Source of the DNA: Spiro-02 sp034114085
Lineage (GTDB): Bacteria > Spirochaetota > Spirochaetia > Sphaerochaetales > Sphaerochaetaceae
Assembly (NCBI GenBank): GCA_034114085.1
Contig: JAXEWB010000056.1
Coordinates: 65,305-129,304 of the forward strand
Length of the DNA stretch: 64,000 nt
Direction of reading: 5' to 3'
Shown: one piece after another, positions 34,649-43,229 of the stretch
Layout of the letters: every line of letters begins with the position of its first letter
Position numbering within the stretch: the stretch's first letter is position 1
The notes under the pieces: generated by a model
The model's database searches: none
What the model saw: the letters and a program-made list of their open reading frames with translations, nothing else
Told to the model about the DNA's origin: nothing
Made by a program: the position numbers and the translations under genes

Positions 34649-35419
34649 CTATATTGTCGCCCCGAGTTTTTTTGACAAAGACTTGCAGGCTTCCTTGATC
34701 AGAGGGATATACCGGCTGATTGCATCTTCCGTAAAGCGCTCACACGGACCGGCGATCGCCATGGAACCAAGAAGCGTGTTTCCAAAGCCGAATACTGGAG
34801 CGGCGACCGCCGCGACATTTGGGTTCACTTCTTCAAAAGTTACCGCATACCCCGCTTTCTGGATAAGCTCACGCTGTTCGATCGCTTTGCCAATCGCTTG
34901 TTTTCCTTTTTCAGTTCCATCGTTCAAAAAGTTTTCACAGAAATCAAGGAACCTGCTTTCAGGGAGGAACGCCATCATCGCTTTTGACGTAGCCCCGATG
35001 TTGAAGGGTATCCTTGTCCCGATGCGGGTCTGGACTCCCACCGTATGAGGTGAGTTGACTTTTTCCAAAAATACGCCGTGGTATTCTTCAGGAACGCCAA
35101 GATGAACAGTCTCCTGTGTTTGCTCTGCGACGGAAAGCATGATTGGAAACGCTACCTGGTTGATGCTTCTGCCTTCGTTCAGATTGCTGGCGAAACGGAG
35201 TATCTTTGTTCCCGTCTGGTAGAATTTCGTAGTTTCATCAAACTCAATATATTCCATCTCCGCCAAAGTCGAGAGCATTTTGTATGTGGTGCTGATTGGT
35301 GTTTTTGCAATCCGTGCGATCTCCGATGCCGTCATCGGTTTTTTTGCTTCGCCAACGATATCAAGAATGCCAAGCGCTTTCTCAACGGTTTTTAAAGCAG
35401 GGGTTTTCCTTTTTTCCAT
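34649..35419 (-). CDS. IclR-family transcriptional regulator
   Basis: 256-residue IclR protein. The N-terminal winged HTH covers residues 8-70 (KTVEKALGILDIVGE, TASEIARIAKTPISTTYKMLSTLAEMEYIEF). The C-terminal effector domain shows VHLGVPEEYHGVFLEKV, RIPFNIGATSKAMMAFLP and the final AVAAPVFGFGNTLLGSMAIAGP motif. It follows the second TAXI-TRAP-DUF6282 set on the same strand (190 bp after it) and is its probable regulator. 34455-34648 upstream of the XRE gene shows nothing. Confidence 0.9.
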   Translation of the reverse strand: MEKRKTPALKTVEKALGILDIVGEAKKPMTASEIARIAKTPISTTYKMLSTLAEMEYIEFDETTKFYQTGTKILRFASNLNEGRSINQVAFPIMLSVAEQTQETVHLGVPEEYHGVFLEKVNSPHTVGVQTRIGTRIPFNIGATSKAMMAFLPESRFLDFCENFLNDGTEKGKQAIGKAIEQRELIQKAGYAVTFEEVNPNVAAVAAPVFGFGNTLLGSMAIAGPCERFTEDAISRYIPLIKEACKSLSKKLGATI

Positions 35420-35522
35420 TGGGTACCTTTATAGTTTCATTATAAGTATGGATGAGGGATAAATCAAGGGTGTCGACAGGGGCGCGCCGTATTGTCTGGG
35501 CTGCTCGTTTGATATATGCTAA

Positions 35523-35572
35523 TTCCAATGAACGCAAACAATAGAAATAGAATATATCTGCGTTCATTGGAA
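35523..35572. repeat. Perfect 14-bp inverted repeat between IclR and DUF6282 genes
   Basis: Arms TTCCAATGAACGCA (35523-35536) and TGCGTTCATTGGAA (35559-35572) with a 22-bp AT-rich loop. An A-rich tract follows on the plus strand; on the minus strand (the direction of both genes) the T run comes before the stem, so it is not a standard terminator for them. It may be a stable 3' end structure or a protein-binding site. Confidence 0.5.
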
Positions 35573-35607
35573 AAATAAAAAGGCGTCTTGATAGTGGTTG
35601 TTTCCGG

Positions 35608-36687
35608 TTAATCCGAAAGTCCCAGATGTCTGGCGGGGTTCGTCTTGAAGATTTTGGTGATTTCCCCTTGAGAAACTCCATAGGCTAAAAGAATCTGGAT
35701 CATCCATCTGTTGCCGACGATATGCCGCGGATTGTGTATCTGCCCAAAGTCAGAACCATATACGAAATGATCCGCACCCACTTCCTGAATCATCTGGGCC
35801 GCATAGATCGGTCCTGTTTCATGGAGCGGGAAACAGAGCGTTCCCAATCCTGAGAGCATGAGCATTACGTTCTCCTTCGCATATTCCTTCATCTGCGCGA
35901 TCGTCGTTTTTGAATGGATATGCGCGGGATGGACGACCTCAAGGCGTTTTACCCCCTGCTTTTTCGCCTCTTCAAAGACGACGGAAGTTTCCGCATACGG
36001 ATAATGTCCTGATGCGACCACCAGATCATTGTCCGCCGCAATCCGGAAGATTTCCTTGAGTTCCGGTTTGCACCTGCCGTTTTCATCCAGGATATGGATT
36101 CCTCCGCCGGTCTGGTCGTCATAGACGAGTTTTCTATGATGATAGGAATCCACCATCGGCAGCCAGACATACTTGAATCCTGGGAACTTGAGGCACCGTT
36201 CCACCGCATTGGGATTCAGCCCCCCCACTGAATTGTTCAGCGTGATGCCGCCGAAGAGTTTGATAGGAGTTTTCTCCTGTTCTTCGGCCCATTGGTCGAT
36301 TTGCCTCATCAGCAGTGCATTGCGGCTTGCGGACGGAGTGTACCATGTTTTGATGACCAGCGCCCGCATTCCTGCGTCCATGTAGTCCTTGACCAACTGG
36401 TCTTCCAGGCAGATCCGTTCAAAGGGTTCCGATCCTCCATGTGCGTGGATATCGATGGAACCGGCGAGAAGGCCGTCGACTTCTTCCTGTGTAAAGTGAA
36501 TTCCCGCAAGGAACCGAGCATACTGTATGTTGACGAACCTAATCTGTTCCTTGATGAGGAAGTTCTTGACTTCGTCGCTGATGTCCCCACGGTCGAAGTA
36601 GACCACGTCCTTGATTCTGTCCACCCGTTCTTGCGGGACCTCGATTTGCATGAGCTTGCGCAAGTCGAATTTCTCATGTGCGTCCAT
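35608..36687 (-). CDS. DUF6282-type metal-dependent hydrolase (copy 2)
   Basis: 359-residue paralogue of the protein at 22860, sharing the same probable metal ligands: SIDIHAHGGSEPF, MVDSYHHRKLV, VVHPAHIHSK, and VYGSDFGQIHNPRH. Long identical stretches around FGGITLN-(N/K)-(S/T)-VGGLNP and VERCLKFPGFKYVWLP indicate recent shared ancestry. It follows the fused TRAP permease by 10 bp. Same inferred role: hydrolysis of the imported compound. Confidence 0.8.
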   Translation of the reverse strand: MDAHEKFDLRKLMQIEVPQERVDRIKDVVYFDRGDISDEVKNFLIKEQIRFVNIQYARFLAGIHFTQEEVDGLLAGSIDIHAHGGSEPFERICLEDQLVKDYMDAGMRALVIKTWYTPSASRNALLMRQIDQWAEEQEKTPIKLFGGITLNNSVGGLNPNAVERCLKFPGFKYVWLPMVDSYHHRKLVYDDQTGGGIHILDENGRCKPELKEIFRIAADNDLVVASGHYPYAETSVVFEEAKKQGVKRLEVVHPAHIHSKTTIAQMKEYAKENVMLMLSGLGTLCFPLHETGPIYAAQMIQEVGADHFVYGSDFGQIHNPRHIVGNRWMIQILLAYGVSQGEITKIFKTNPARHLGLSD

Positions 36688-36697
36688 ATGTGACTCC

Positions 36698-38560
36698 TTA
36701 TGCTGTTGTAGTTGCTTTTTTTACTTTGATGGTCTGGATGATGTAGGCGACCACCAGCGTTGAAATCCCAAGAATATCCGTCACTATGCCGAAAGCGATA
36801 AGCAGGCAGCCTCCGCCTATCAGGAGTATTCTTGTCGGAAGGGCGAGTTCTGCTTTCAAGTAGCCGGAAACTCCCGCCGAGAGTTCATATATACCGATCA
36901 ATGCTGTGCATATTGCCAAGATGATGTTAGGAATGCTGTCCTGCAAGAGCAATGCAGGTGAGAAAACAAACATGAACGGTACGATATAGGCCACCAATCC
37001 GAACAGAAATGCCTTGATGCCTGTTTTCGATGGGTTTGCGTCTCCTATTCCTGCCGCGGCATAGGATGTCAGCGCTACCGGAGGCGTTATCGTGGAGACG
37101 CAGCCAAAATAGAACACGAACAAGTGCGCCGCCAGCGGAGCGACTCCCATCTGGATCAGCGCTGGAGCGGCGAGTGACGCCAGGATGATGTATACTGCCG
37201 TCGTCGGCAATCCGCAGCCCAATATGATAGACGCTATCATGGTCAGCAGAAGTGCGACTGGAATGCTGCCGTGGGATAGCGCGATCAACGAACTGGAGAA
37301 TTTAACCCCAAGGCCAGTCAGGTTCACGACGCCGACGATGATTCCCGCAGCCGCGCAGGACACCGCGACGGGGACGGTGGATATGATGCCATCCTGTACC
37401 GCCTTGACGACACCCTTCCAGTTGATCCTTGTTGAAGTACGGGTTTCCGCGACGAGGACCAGGACGATCATTGAGTAGAACACCGATTTCATCGAGGAAA
37501 ATCCATTGACCAGGCTGATGATCAAAACGAAAATCGGGATGAACAGGTGTGCTCCGTCCTTCAATGCGGCTTTTAGCGGTGGCAATTGTTCCCGAGGCAA
37601 TCCCAGCAAGCCTTTTTTCAAAGAAAGGCCGTCTATGATCAGGAACAGCGCTATATAGTAGAAGATCGCGGGAATGAACGCCGATACGCAAAGTTCGCCA
37701 TAATTGATCCCCACGTACTCCGCTACCAGAAACGCCGCCGCACCCATCACCGGCGGCATAATCTGTCCCCCGGTAGATGCGACAGCCTCGACCGCGCAGG
37801 CTTCTTCTGGTTCGTATCCGGCCTTTTTCATGAGCGGGATGGTAAATGTACCTGTCGTCACGACATTCGCTACTGGCGAACCTGATATGCACCCCATCAT
37901 GAGGCTGCTGAGGATGGCGGTCTTCGCCGGGCCGCCTCTTGAACCTCCCGTCATGGAGTATGCGATGTCAATGAAAAGCTTTCCTCCGTTACAGGCGTTC
38001 AGGAGCGATCCAAACAATACGAACAGTACGACGAATGTTGCGCTGATACTCAAGGCGTTGCCGAAAATACCGGTTTCCGAATAGCAGAGCATGGATATGA
38101 TGCGATACCAAGAATACCCCTTGTGACGGAATATCCCTGGAAGATACGGCCCTACTTTTGCATATATGAGAAATACCAAGGCTGTGATCATCAGGAAGTT
38201 GCCGGTACACCTGCGTGAAGCTTCCAATACCAGGAGTATCAGCAATACTCCGACGATGACTTCCGTTGCGGGCAGGATCGGAGAGACGCGGTTGACGCGT
38301 CCCCCCCATGTCATCAGTATGTAGACACCCACGAATGCCGCTCCAATGGTCAGCACCCAGTCCAGTATGTTCCGTTCACGTTTTTTTGGATAGAGAAGGA
38401 ACACTATGGAGAAGATGATCAGCCAATGCGTCGCGGTCTGCGTCATGGATGAAAACGTGCCGATGCCTCCCGTATACAGATGAAAGCATCCCCCGAACAA
38501 CGTCACCACAGCAATGAATATTTCCAGGAACCTAGAATTCAATGCTTCTTTAAACTTCAT
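36698..38560 (-). CDS. TRAP transporter fused permease (copy 2)
   Basis: 620-residue fused DctQ-DctM permease, paralogous to that at 20981. Conserved stretches are GGPAKTAILSSLMMGCISGS, NVVTTGTFTIPLMKKAGYEP, EAVASTGGQIMPPVMGAAAF, LGCGLPTTAVYIILA and VSTITPPVALTSYAAAG. The start shares one base with the stop of the binding protein (TGATG), giving tight coupling. Imports the ligand of the TAXI protein encoded just before it. Confidence 0.95.
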   Translation of the reverse strand: MKFKEALNSRFLEIFIAVVTLFGGCFHLYTGGIGTFSSMTQTATHWLIIFSIVFLLYPKKRERNILDWVLTIGAAFVGVYILMTWGGRVNRVSPILPATEVIVGVLLILLVLEASRRCTGNFLMITALVFLIYAKVGPYLPGIFRHKGYSWYRIISMLCYSETGIFGNALSISATFVVLFVLFGSLLNACNGGKLFIDIAYSMTGGSRGGPAKTAILSSLMMGCISGSPVANVVTTGTFTIPLMKKAGYEPEEACAVEAVASTGGQIMPPVMGAAAFLVAEYVGINYGELCVSAFIPAIFYYIALFLIIDGLSLKKGLLGLPREQLPPLKAALKDGAHLFIPIFVLIISLVNGFSSMKSVFYSMIVLVLVAETRTSTRINWKGVVKAVQDGIISTVPVAVSCAAAGIIVGVVNLTGLGVKFSSSLIALSHGSIPVALLLTMIASIILGCGLPTTAVYIILASLAAPALIQMGVAPLAAHLFVFYFGCVSTITPPVALTSYAAAGIGDANPSKTGIKAFLFGLVAYIVPFMFVFSPALLLQDSIPNIILAICTALIGIYELSAGVSGYLKAELALPTRILLIGGGCLLIAFGIVTDILGISTLVVAYIIQTIKVKKATTTA

Positions 38561-39528
38561 CAGTCCAATACCCCCATTTCGCGATAATATTTCGCGGCGC
38601 CTTCATGTAGCGGGATACTGGTATTCGGCGCATCCCCCAGAGTTATCGTGGCGGTTGCGGGAGCTGCGGCTACGAGTGAATCGAGGTTTTCAAAGACGGC
38701 TTTCGTCATGTCATAGACGAATTCTTCGCTGAGGCCTGCGTTGACCATGAGCATGTTGGTCGTAGCTACCGTATGGGTATCCCCAGCCAAGCCATAGGTT
38801 TCCTTTGGAATGTCATAGGCAATGTAGTAGGGATATGCTTCGAGGAATTTGGCTCGGAATCCTTCGTCGAATTCTAGCAGTTTGAATTTTTTTCCCGACG
38901 CCGCAAGTTCTTGCACTGCGCTGACGGGAGGTCCCGCGGACGCTATGGCCATGTCTACTTTACCATCGGCCAGAGCTTGCATGCCTTCGCTGAACGAAAG
39001 ATAGCTAGGCGTGATATCTGACCATTTATAGCCCATCAGGTTAAGGACTTTCTCAAAAAAGAGCGAGGTGCTGTTTCCCTGGGGTCCGACCGCGATCCGT
39101 TTACCAGCGAGGTCTTTCAGAGTATCGATACCGGAATTCGCAAGTACCGCGTAATGGACCACACCGGGAGCCATGCCGTTGATAAAGCCTCGGAGGTTTT
39201 TGTGCTGTCGGTCAAAAGGCGTAGTTCCTTCCATGGCGAAATACGCCATATCCGAATTGGCGATTCCAATTTCACAGTCTCCGATGTCGACGAGACCGGG
39301 ATTTTCTACAGTGCCGCCGGTGACTTCAACACTTACGCTCAGTCCCGGTAGGCTTTTGACAAGGATTTCTGACAAGCCGACTCCCACAGGATAATAGGCT
39401 CCGCCGGTACCGGCGGTTGCTATCGCAATCTGGGAAGGTCTGTTTTCTGAAACTTCGCTGGAGCCTCCGGCAAACACCAATGAACCGGTAAGCAGCACGA
39501 TACACAACAGAAAGAGATTTTTCTTCAT
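38560..39528 (-). CDS. TAXI-family TRAP solute-binding protein (copy 2)
   Basis: 322-residue binding protein with a signal peptide (MKKNLFLL..., ending VFAGGSSE). TAXI hallmark IATAGTGGAYYPVGVGL, then VTGGTVENPGLVDIGDCEIGIAN, DTLKDLAGKRIAVGPQGN, and a PPVSAVQELAASGKKFKLLEFDE pocket. Same order as at 19923: binding protein, fused permease, DUF6282. Two palindromic sites lie immediately upstream. Confidence 0.93.
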   Translation of the reverse strand: MKKNLFLLCIVLLTGSLVFAGGSSEVSENRPSQIAIATAGTGGAYYPVGVGLSEILVKSLPGLSVSVEVTGGTVENPGLVDIGDCEIGIANSDMAYFAMEGTTPFDRQHKNLRGFINGMAPGVVHYAVLANSGIDTLKDLAGKRIAVGPQGNSTSLFFEKVLNLMGYKWSDITPSYLSFSEGMQALADGKVDMAIASAGPPVSAVQELAASGKKFKLLEFDEGFRAKFLEAYPYYIAYDIPKETYGLAGDTHTVATTNMLMVNAGLSEEFVYDMTKAVFENLDSLVAAAPATATITLGDAPNTSIPLHEGAAKYYREMGVLD

Positions 39529-39565
39529 GACGCCCTCCGTGAAAACATGGATTTTGTGTTTATAA

Positions 39566-39603
39566 TTTTCTATATAAGAAAACTATTTTCTAAATTTAGA
39601 AAA
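39566..39603. promoter_or_regulatory. Tandem operator-like palindromes before the second TAXI-TRAP operon
   Basis: TTTTCT-ATATA-AGAAAA (39566-39582) and the perfect 18-bp palindrome TTTTCTAAATTTAGAAAA (39586-39603), centred about 20 bp apart (two helical turns). Between them the halves also form AGAAAA-CTA-TTTTCT, close to the AGAAAA-GG-TTTTCT sites near the LacI gene at 18815. Likely bound by IclR, by the LacI protein, or by both. Confidence 0.6.
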
Positions 39604-39779
39604 ACATGATTTTACGGTTTTGTCAAGATTCTATATGCAGAAACATTGAAAGTCGTATTTTGACGAAACAAAAGGGACGAAAATTACTAAGGCGTCCTGA
39701 CATGTATCGCATATTCACTTTGTCTGCCCTGGTGGCGGCAAGTATTGCGGAGGGCGTCTTGTAATTGGACGTGCGGCGC

Positions 39780-40448
39780 TTAGTGCTTTGATATGACGGT
39801 GATTGTATCTTTGACTATGGAATCGGGTGGCACCACGCCCCGCACACTGGTCAGCGGGTAGACGCTTGTGTTCCGGCCTATCACCGTTCCTGGATTCAAC
39901 ACGCAGTTGCATCCAATTTCCACCCCGTCACCGATCAAGGCTCCGAGTTTCTGTAACGCCGTCGCGATGTTTTCTCCTGTCGTCCTGTCATGAACCACCA
40001 CGGGAGTCTTGTCCGACTTGACGTTGCTGGTGATCGCTCCAGCGCCAAAATGAGACAGATAGCCGAGAATGCTGTCTCCGATATAGTTGAAATGAGGAAC
40101 TTGGACGCCATCGAACAGAACCGCGTTCTTCAGCTCCGTTGAATTTCCCACGACGCAGTCTGTTCCGACAAGCACCGAACCCCTGATATAGGCGCAGTGC
40201 CGTATTTCCGTCCGTTCTCCAATCACACAGGGGGCGCAAAGAACCGCCGTCGGCGCCACGTATGCGCTCTGCGCCACCCAGACATGCTTCTCCACTTCGT
40301 TGTATTTTCCTTTCGGCAAGTTCATCCCGAGATCAATGAGGAATCCTGAAATCTTCGGCAACGCCTCCCATGGGTATGTGCATTGCGAAAGCAAGGATGC
40401 CGCATACGTATGAGCCAGGTCGAACAAGTCTGTCGTCATGGGATGCAT
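39780..40448 (-). CDS. Left-handed beta-helix (hexapeptide repeat) protein, GlmU-C-like
   Basis: 222-residue protein. Residues about 60-215 carry hexapeptide repeats (VWVAQSAYVAPTAVLCAPCVIGERTEIRHCAYIRGSVLVG, CVVGNSTELKNAVLFDG, IGDSILGYLSHFGAGAITSN, LNPGTVIGRNTSVYP). These are typical of the acetyltransferase half of GlmU and related sugar-nucleotide proteins. It lacks a nucleotidyltransferase domain; the first 55 residues are helical. GGAG eight bases before ATG 40448 decides the start. Substrate unknown. Monocistronic. Confidence 0.8.
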   Translation of the reverse strand: MHPMTTDLFDLAHTYAASLLSQCTYPWEALPKISGFLIDLGMNLPKGKYNEVEKHVWVAQSAYVAPTAVLCAPCVIGERTEIRHCAYIRGSVLVGTDCVVGNSTELKNAVLFDGVQVPHFNYIGDSILGYLSHFGAGAITSNVKSDKTPVVVHDRTTGENIATALQKLGALIGDGVEIGCNCVLNPGTVIGRNTSVYPLTSVRGVVPPDSIVKDTITVISKH

Positions 40449-41081
40449 CTGGGTTTCTCCATATTTATATGATAACACAAAAACGGTTGGTAGGAGAGTG
40501 TTTTACAGGTATGAATTATATTATGTATAAATTATATTCCTAATTAGGATTAATAAATACTATTTAAATATCAATATCCTGAGCACAAAGATTATCCGGT
40601 TATTGCTGGCATGGGGATGGATCTTGCCCATATGGCGATCAGTTTTTCTGCATTCCGATTTGATTTATCCTAGAATAAAGTTTTATTAAAACTCGCCCTC
40701 GTTTCAGTTTCCCCATTGACGCTATTGCGCCTCCATTGAGAAAGCATTGACCCATTGCCCGTATGTTCGGGGCGCTGCGCTAGCCGACGGTTGTTGTGGA
40801 AGCCCCGCACGCAGGCCGTCGCCCATAGGGAAGCAATCAACGGCATGTGTTCGGCGGCGCGGCTCTCATGGGAGAACGTATCCATGCAAAAAATTCCGGT
40901 TCCCTGTTGTCCACCGTCCATGCGTAGTCAAATCTCTGGATGGTCATGTACAAAGCTATCAAATGGACGCCTGTCGTCAGTTATATGTTTTTGACAGTGT
41001 ACTCACATTATCATAACAAAAAAGCCGTATCAGTTTAGTAAAGGCGGTAAAGGGAGCCTTTTGCCGAAAGTGTGTTTCAGG
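40449..41081. other. Gene-free stretch, AT-rich then possibly degenerate
   Basis: The first 150 bases are strongly AT-rich and contain a perfect 12-bp palindrome TCCTAATTAGGA (40538-40549), a candidate operator for the gene at 39780. Around 40670-41000 there are short overlapping open frames in several frames (for example 83 codons minus, 89 codons plus). None shows a domain I recognise and they may be shadows of a degraded element. A weak GC hairpin near 41040-41063 could be a terminator. Confidence 0.4.
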
Positions 41082-41205
41082 CATTTGTACCGACATGAAC
41101 AAATGTAAACACAACAAGGAACTGGATGAACAAACTTTCTTGTTGACAGCTCGAAAAAACTGGCTCATCATATGGAATGTGAACATATGATATGAACATT
41201 TGTTC
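41082..41205 (+). promoter_or_regulatory. Promoter and SorC-type operators for the aldolase cluster
   Basis: TTGACA (41143-41148) with 17 bp to CATCAT (41166-41171) forms a plausible promoter. GAACATTTGTTC (41194-41205) is a near-palindrome just downstream, preceded by a second TGAACAT. An inverted pair CATTTGT/ACAAATG (41082-41105) contains GAACAAATGT, the same half-site on the other strand. Repeated GAACA/TGTTC half-sites either side of the promoter suit the SorC regulator encoded second in this cluster. Confidence 0.5.
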
Positions 41206-41335
41206 TTAATTGGCTGTTCGCTAGAACTGCCACGCGACCGGGTGAACGGAGCGACGATACAGGCAACCTCCTGAAAGACTCCCCGGAGAACCGGTAAAGG
41301 ACGAAAACTTTGGACATATTGTTCGTGGAGGAAAT

Positions 41336-42079
41336 ATGACAGGTCTTGAAAGAAATCGGACGACTTTGATGAACAACGAGGGCAGATTGTTCCTCGCCGC
41401 CTTTGACCATCCCCAAATCTACGGGGTCATGCCCGGCTTGGAAAAACCCTTCGGTACAATCGACAGAACGCTGGATTCTCCGATCGACGGCTACATTCTC
41501 AATCCAGGGATCATGGGCGCGGTCGATGCGGAGAAGGTCAAGGCCAAGAAGATGGTGCTTCGCGCCTCTTTGGGCGGTACCATGATGTCGTCTTCCTTTC
41601 CCGACTTCCATGAAGTGATGTCCTCTCCGAAGCAGGCGCTGAACCTTGGCGCGGACGCGATCTTGATCATGCTGGTGCTTGGCGGCGACCATGACAGGGA
41701 GTCGATGATCGAGGTGGCTCGAACCATTGAACAGTTCCATGAATATAGCATTCCCGTCATGGCGGAGGTGCTTGCCGCCGACTATTCCAAAAACAACGAC
41801 TCCACGTTCATTCGCAATGGGGCCCGTATCGCCGCGGAACTGGGCGCTGATTTCGTCAAGGCGTTCTATTGTGACGATTTCAAGGCGGTGGTGGACGGAT
41901 GTCCCGTTCCGGTCGTTCTGGCAGGCGGCCCAAAGGACAAGGATATCCGCAATATCGCCCGTTCTGTGGTCGCGGATGGAGCCGTTGGCTTCGCTTTCGG
42001 ACGGAATGTCTTCCAGAGTGAAGATCCCGTCGGGCTCATCAAGGATTTGGATCGGATACTGAGAGGTGGGAAGTGCTAG
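41336..42079 (+). CDS. Class I aldolase of the DhnA/LsrF family
   Basis: 247-residue TIM-barrel aldolase. Family features: RLFLAAFDHPQIYG, GYILNPGIM, LGADAILIMLVLGGDHDRESM, PVMAEVLAADYSKN, and the Schiff-base lysine in ELGADFVKAFYCDDF. The phosphate-binding VVLAGGPKD and AVGFAFGRNVFQSEDP also match. LsrF cleaves phosphorylated AI-2 derivatives and DhnA cleaves fructose bisphosphate; which applies is unknown. First gene of the plus cluster. It overlaps the SorC gene by 7 bp. Confidence 0.87.
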   Translation: MTGLERNRTTLMNNEGRLFLAAFDHPQIYGVMPGLEKPFGTIDRTLDSPIDGYILNPGIMGAVDAEKVKAKKMVLRASLGGTMMSSSFPDFHEVMSSPKQALNLGADAILIMLVLGGDHDRESMIEVARTIEQFHEYSIPVMAEVLAADYSKNNDSTFIRNGARIAAELGADFVKAFYCDDFKAVVDGCPVPVVLAGGPKDKDIRNIARSVVADGAVGFAFGRNVFQSEDPVGLIKDLDRILRGGKC

Positions 42080-43059
42080 AAGACCGCGAACTGCTGTTCA
42101 ATATCGCTACGCTATATTATCGGGATTCCCTCACACAGCAGGAAATATCCCAGAAGCTGGACATTTCCAGGCCGATGATCTCGCGTGCGCTGAACAAAGC
42201 TCAAGCCCTTGGAATCGTCAGAATAGAGCTGGTGCCTCCGGCTGGATTCTCCGATTTGGAGCTGAAGCTCGCAAAAGAACTGAGCTTGCAGAGAGTGGTC
42301 GTCGCGCCGCAGTTGAACAATCACGGTACCGAACGGGAAAACCGGACGCAGGACATCGTCGATTGTGCGGCGAAACTACTGCCGGAGCTGATTCTGCCGG
42401 GCATGTCCGTCGGAGTGGGCTGGGGGGTGACGGTATATCGTACTGTCCTGGCGTTGCAGCCTTCCGGCGGAGAACGGAAGGATACTGTATTCGTTCCCTT
42501 GGTGGGAAGCGCGGGGAGAAGCGAATCGCATTACCAGGTGAACGTGATTGTTGACCGCATCGCCGAAAAACTGAAGGGAAGCGCGACGTTCTTCAACATC
42601 CCGGCTTTCGTTCGTAGCCAGCAGTTGATGGACTATGTGCTGAGCGATCCCCAGCTCAGGACCATCCAGACGGTATGGAATCATCTCGATATCGCGATTG
42701 TCGGACTCGGGGCGTTCGGTGGGGTGCCGAGCTTCCCTGTCGGCGACTACTCCCCTGAAGAACTGTCCGAGCTGAAGGCGCTCGGTGTCGTCGGGGACAT
42801 CTTGGGACGGTTCTTTACCGCCGAAGGGTTTATTTCAGACTCTGCGGCGAAGGAGACCTATTTCCCCAAGAACACGTCGAGCCTGCCCGAGCAAGTCTAT
42901 CTGGGGATACCCGCCGACGATTTGAGCAGGGCGAAGAACGTGGTCTGCCTCTGCGGAGGCTCCCAGAAGGTCCCGAGCATTCGGGTTGCTGCGCAACAGG
43001 GGTTGTTCAACTTCTTGGTGACCGACATGGCTACTGCGAAGGAGCTTGCCGAAGGGTAG
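42073..43059 (+). CDS. SorC/DeoR-type sugar-binding transcriptional regulator
   Basis: 328 residues with a GTG start inside the aldolase end (GAGGTGGG upstream). The N-terminal HTH is NIATLYYRDSLTQQEISQKLDISRPMISRALNKA. The sensor domain (PF04198) shows GMSVGVGWGVTVYRTV, TVFVPLVGSAGR, LDIAIVGLGAFGG, VVGDILGRFFTAEG and NVVCLCGGSQKV. Related regulators (LsrR, DeoR) sense phosphosugars. It probably controls the cluster through the GAACA/TGTTC sites. Confidence 0.9.
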   Translation: MLEDRELLFNIATLYYRDSLTQQEISQKLDISRPMISRALNKAQALGIVRIELVPPAGFSDLELKLAKELSLQRVVVAPQLNNHGTERENRTQDIVDCAAKLLPELILPGMSVGVGWGVTVYRTVLALQPSGGERKDTVFVPLVGSAGRSESHYQVNVIVDRIAEKLKGSATFFNIPAFVRSQQLMDYVLSDPQLRTIQTVWNHLDIAIVGLGAFGGVPSFPVGDYSPEELSELKALGVVGDILGRFFTAEGFISDSAAKETYFPKNTSSLPEQVYLGIPADDLSRAKNVVCLCGGSQKVPSIRVAAQQGLFNFLVTDMATAKELAEG

Positions 43060-43229
43060 GGGAACAGGCGTTAAGATTGCCGTGGAAACCGGCCTGTATT
43101 CATCTCATCGTGAAAAAGGTCGTCTTGATGAGATGTCGCGGCGCAACGGGTGGCTGCGGTTGAAGAGCGTGATACGGAAAATACAATACGGGGCGTCTGC
43201 GGATGTTCTCGAATAGATAAGGAAAGAAT

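Noticed and set aside
40670..41016. Overlapping short frames on both strands (83 and 89 codons)
   Set aside because: No recognisable domain on either strand and no ribosome sites; left as an unassigned gap.
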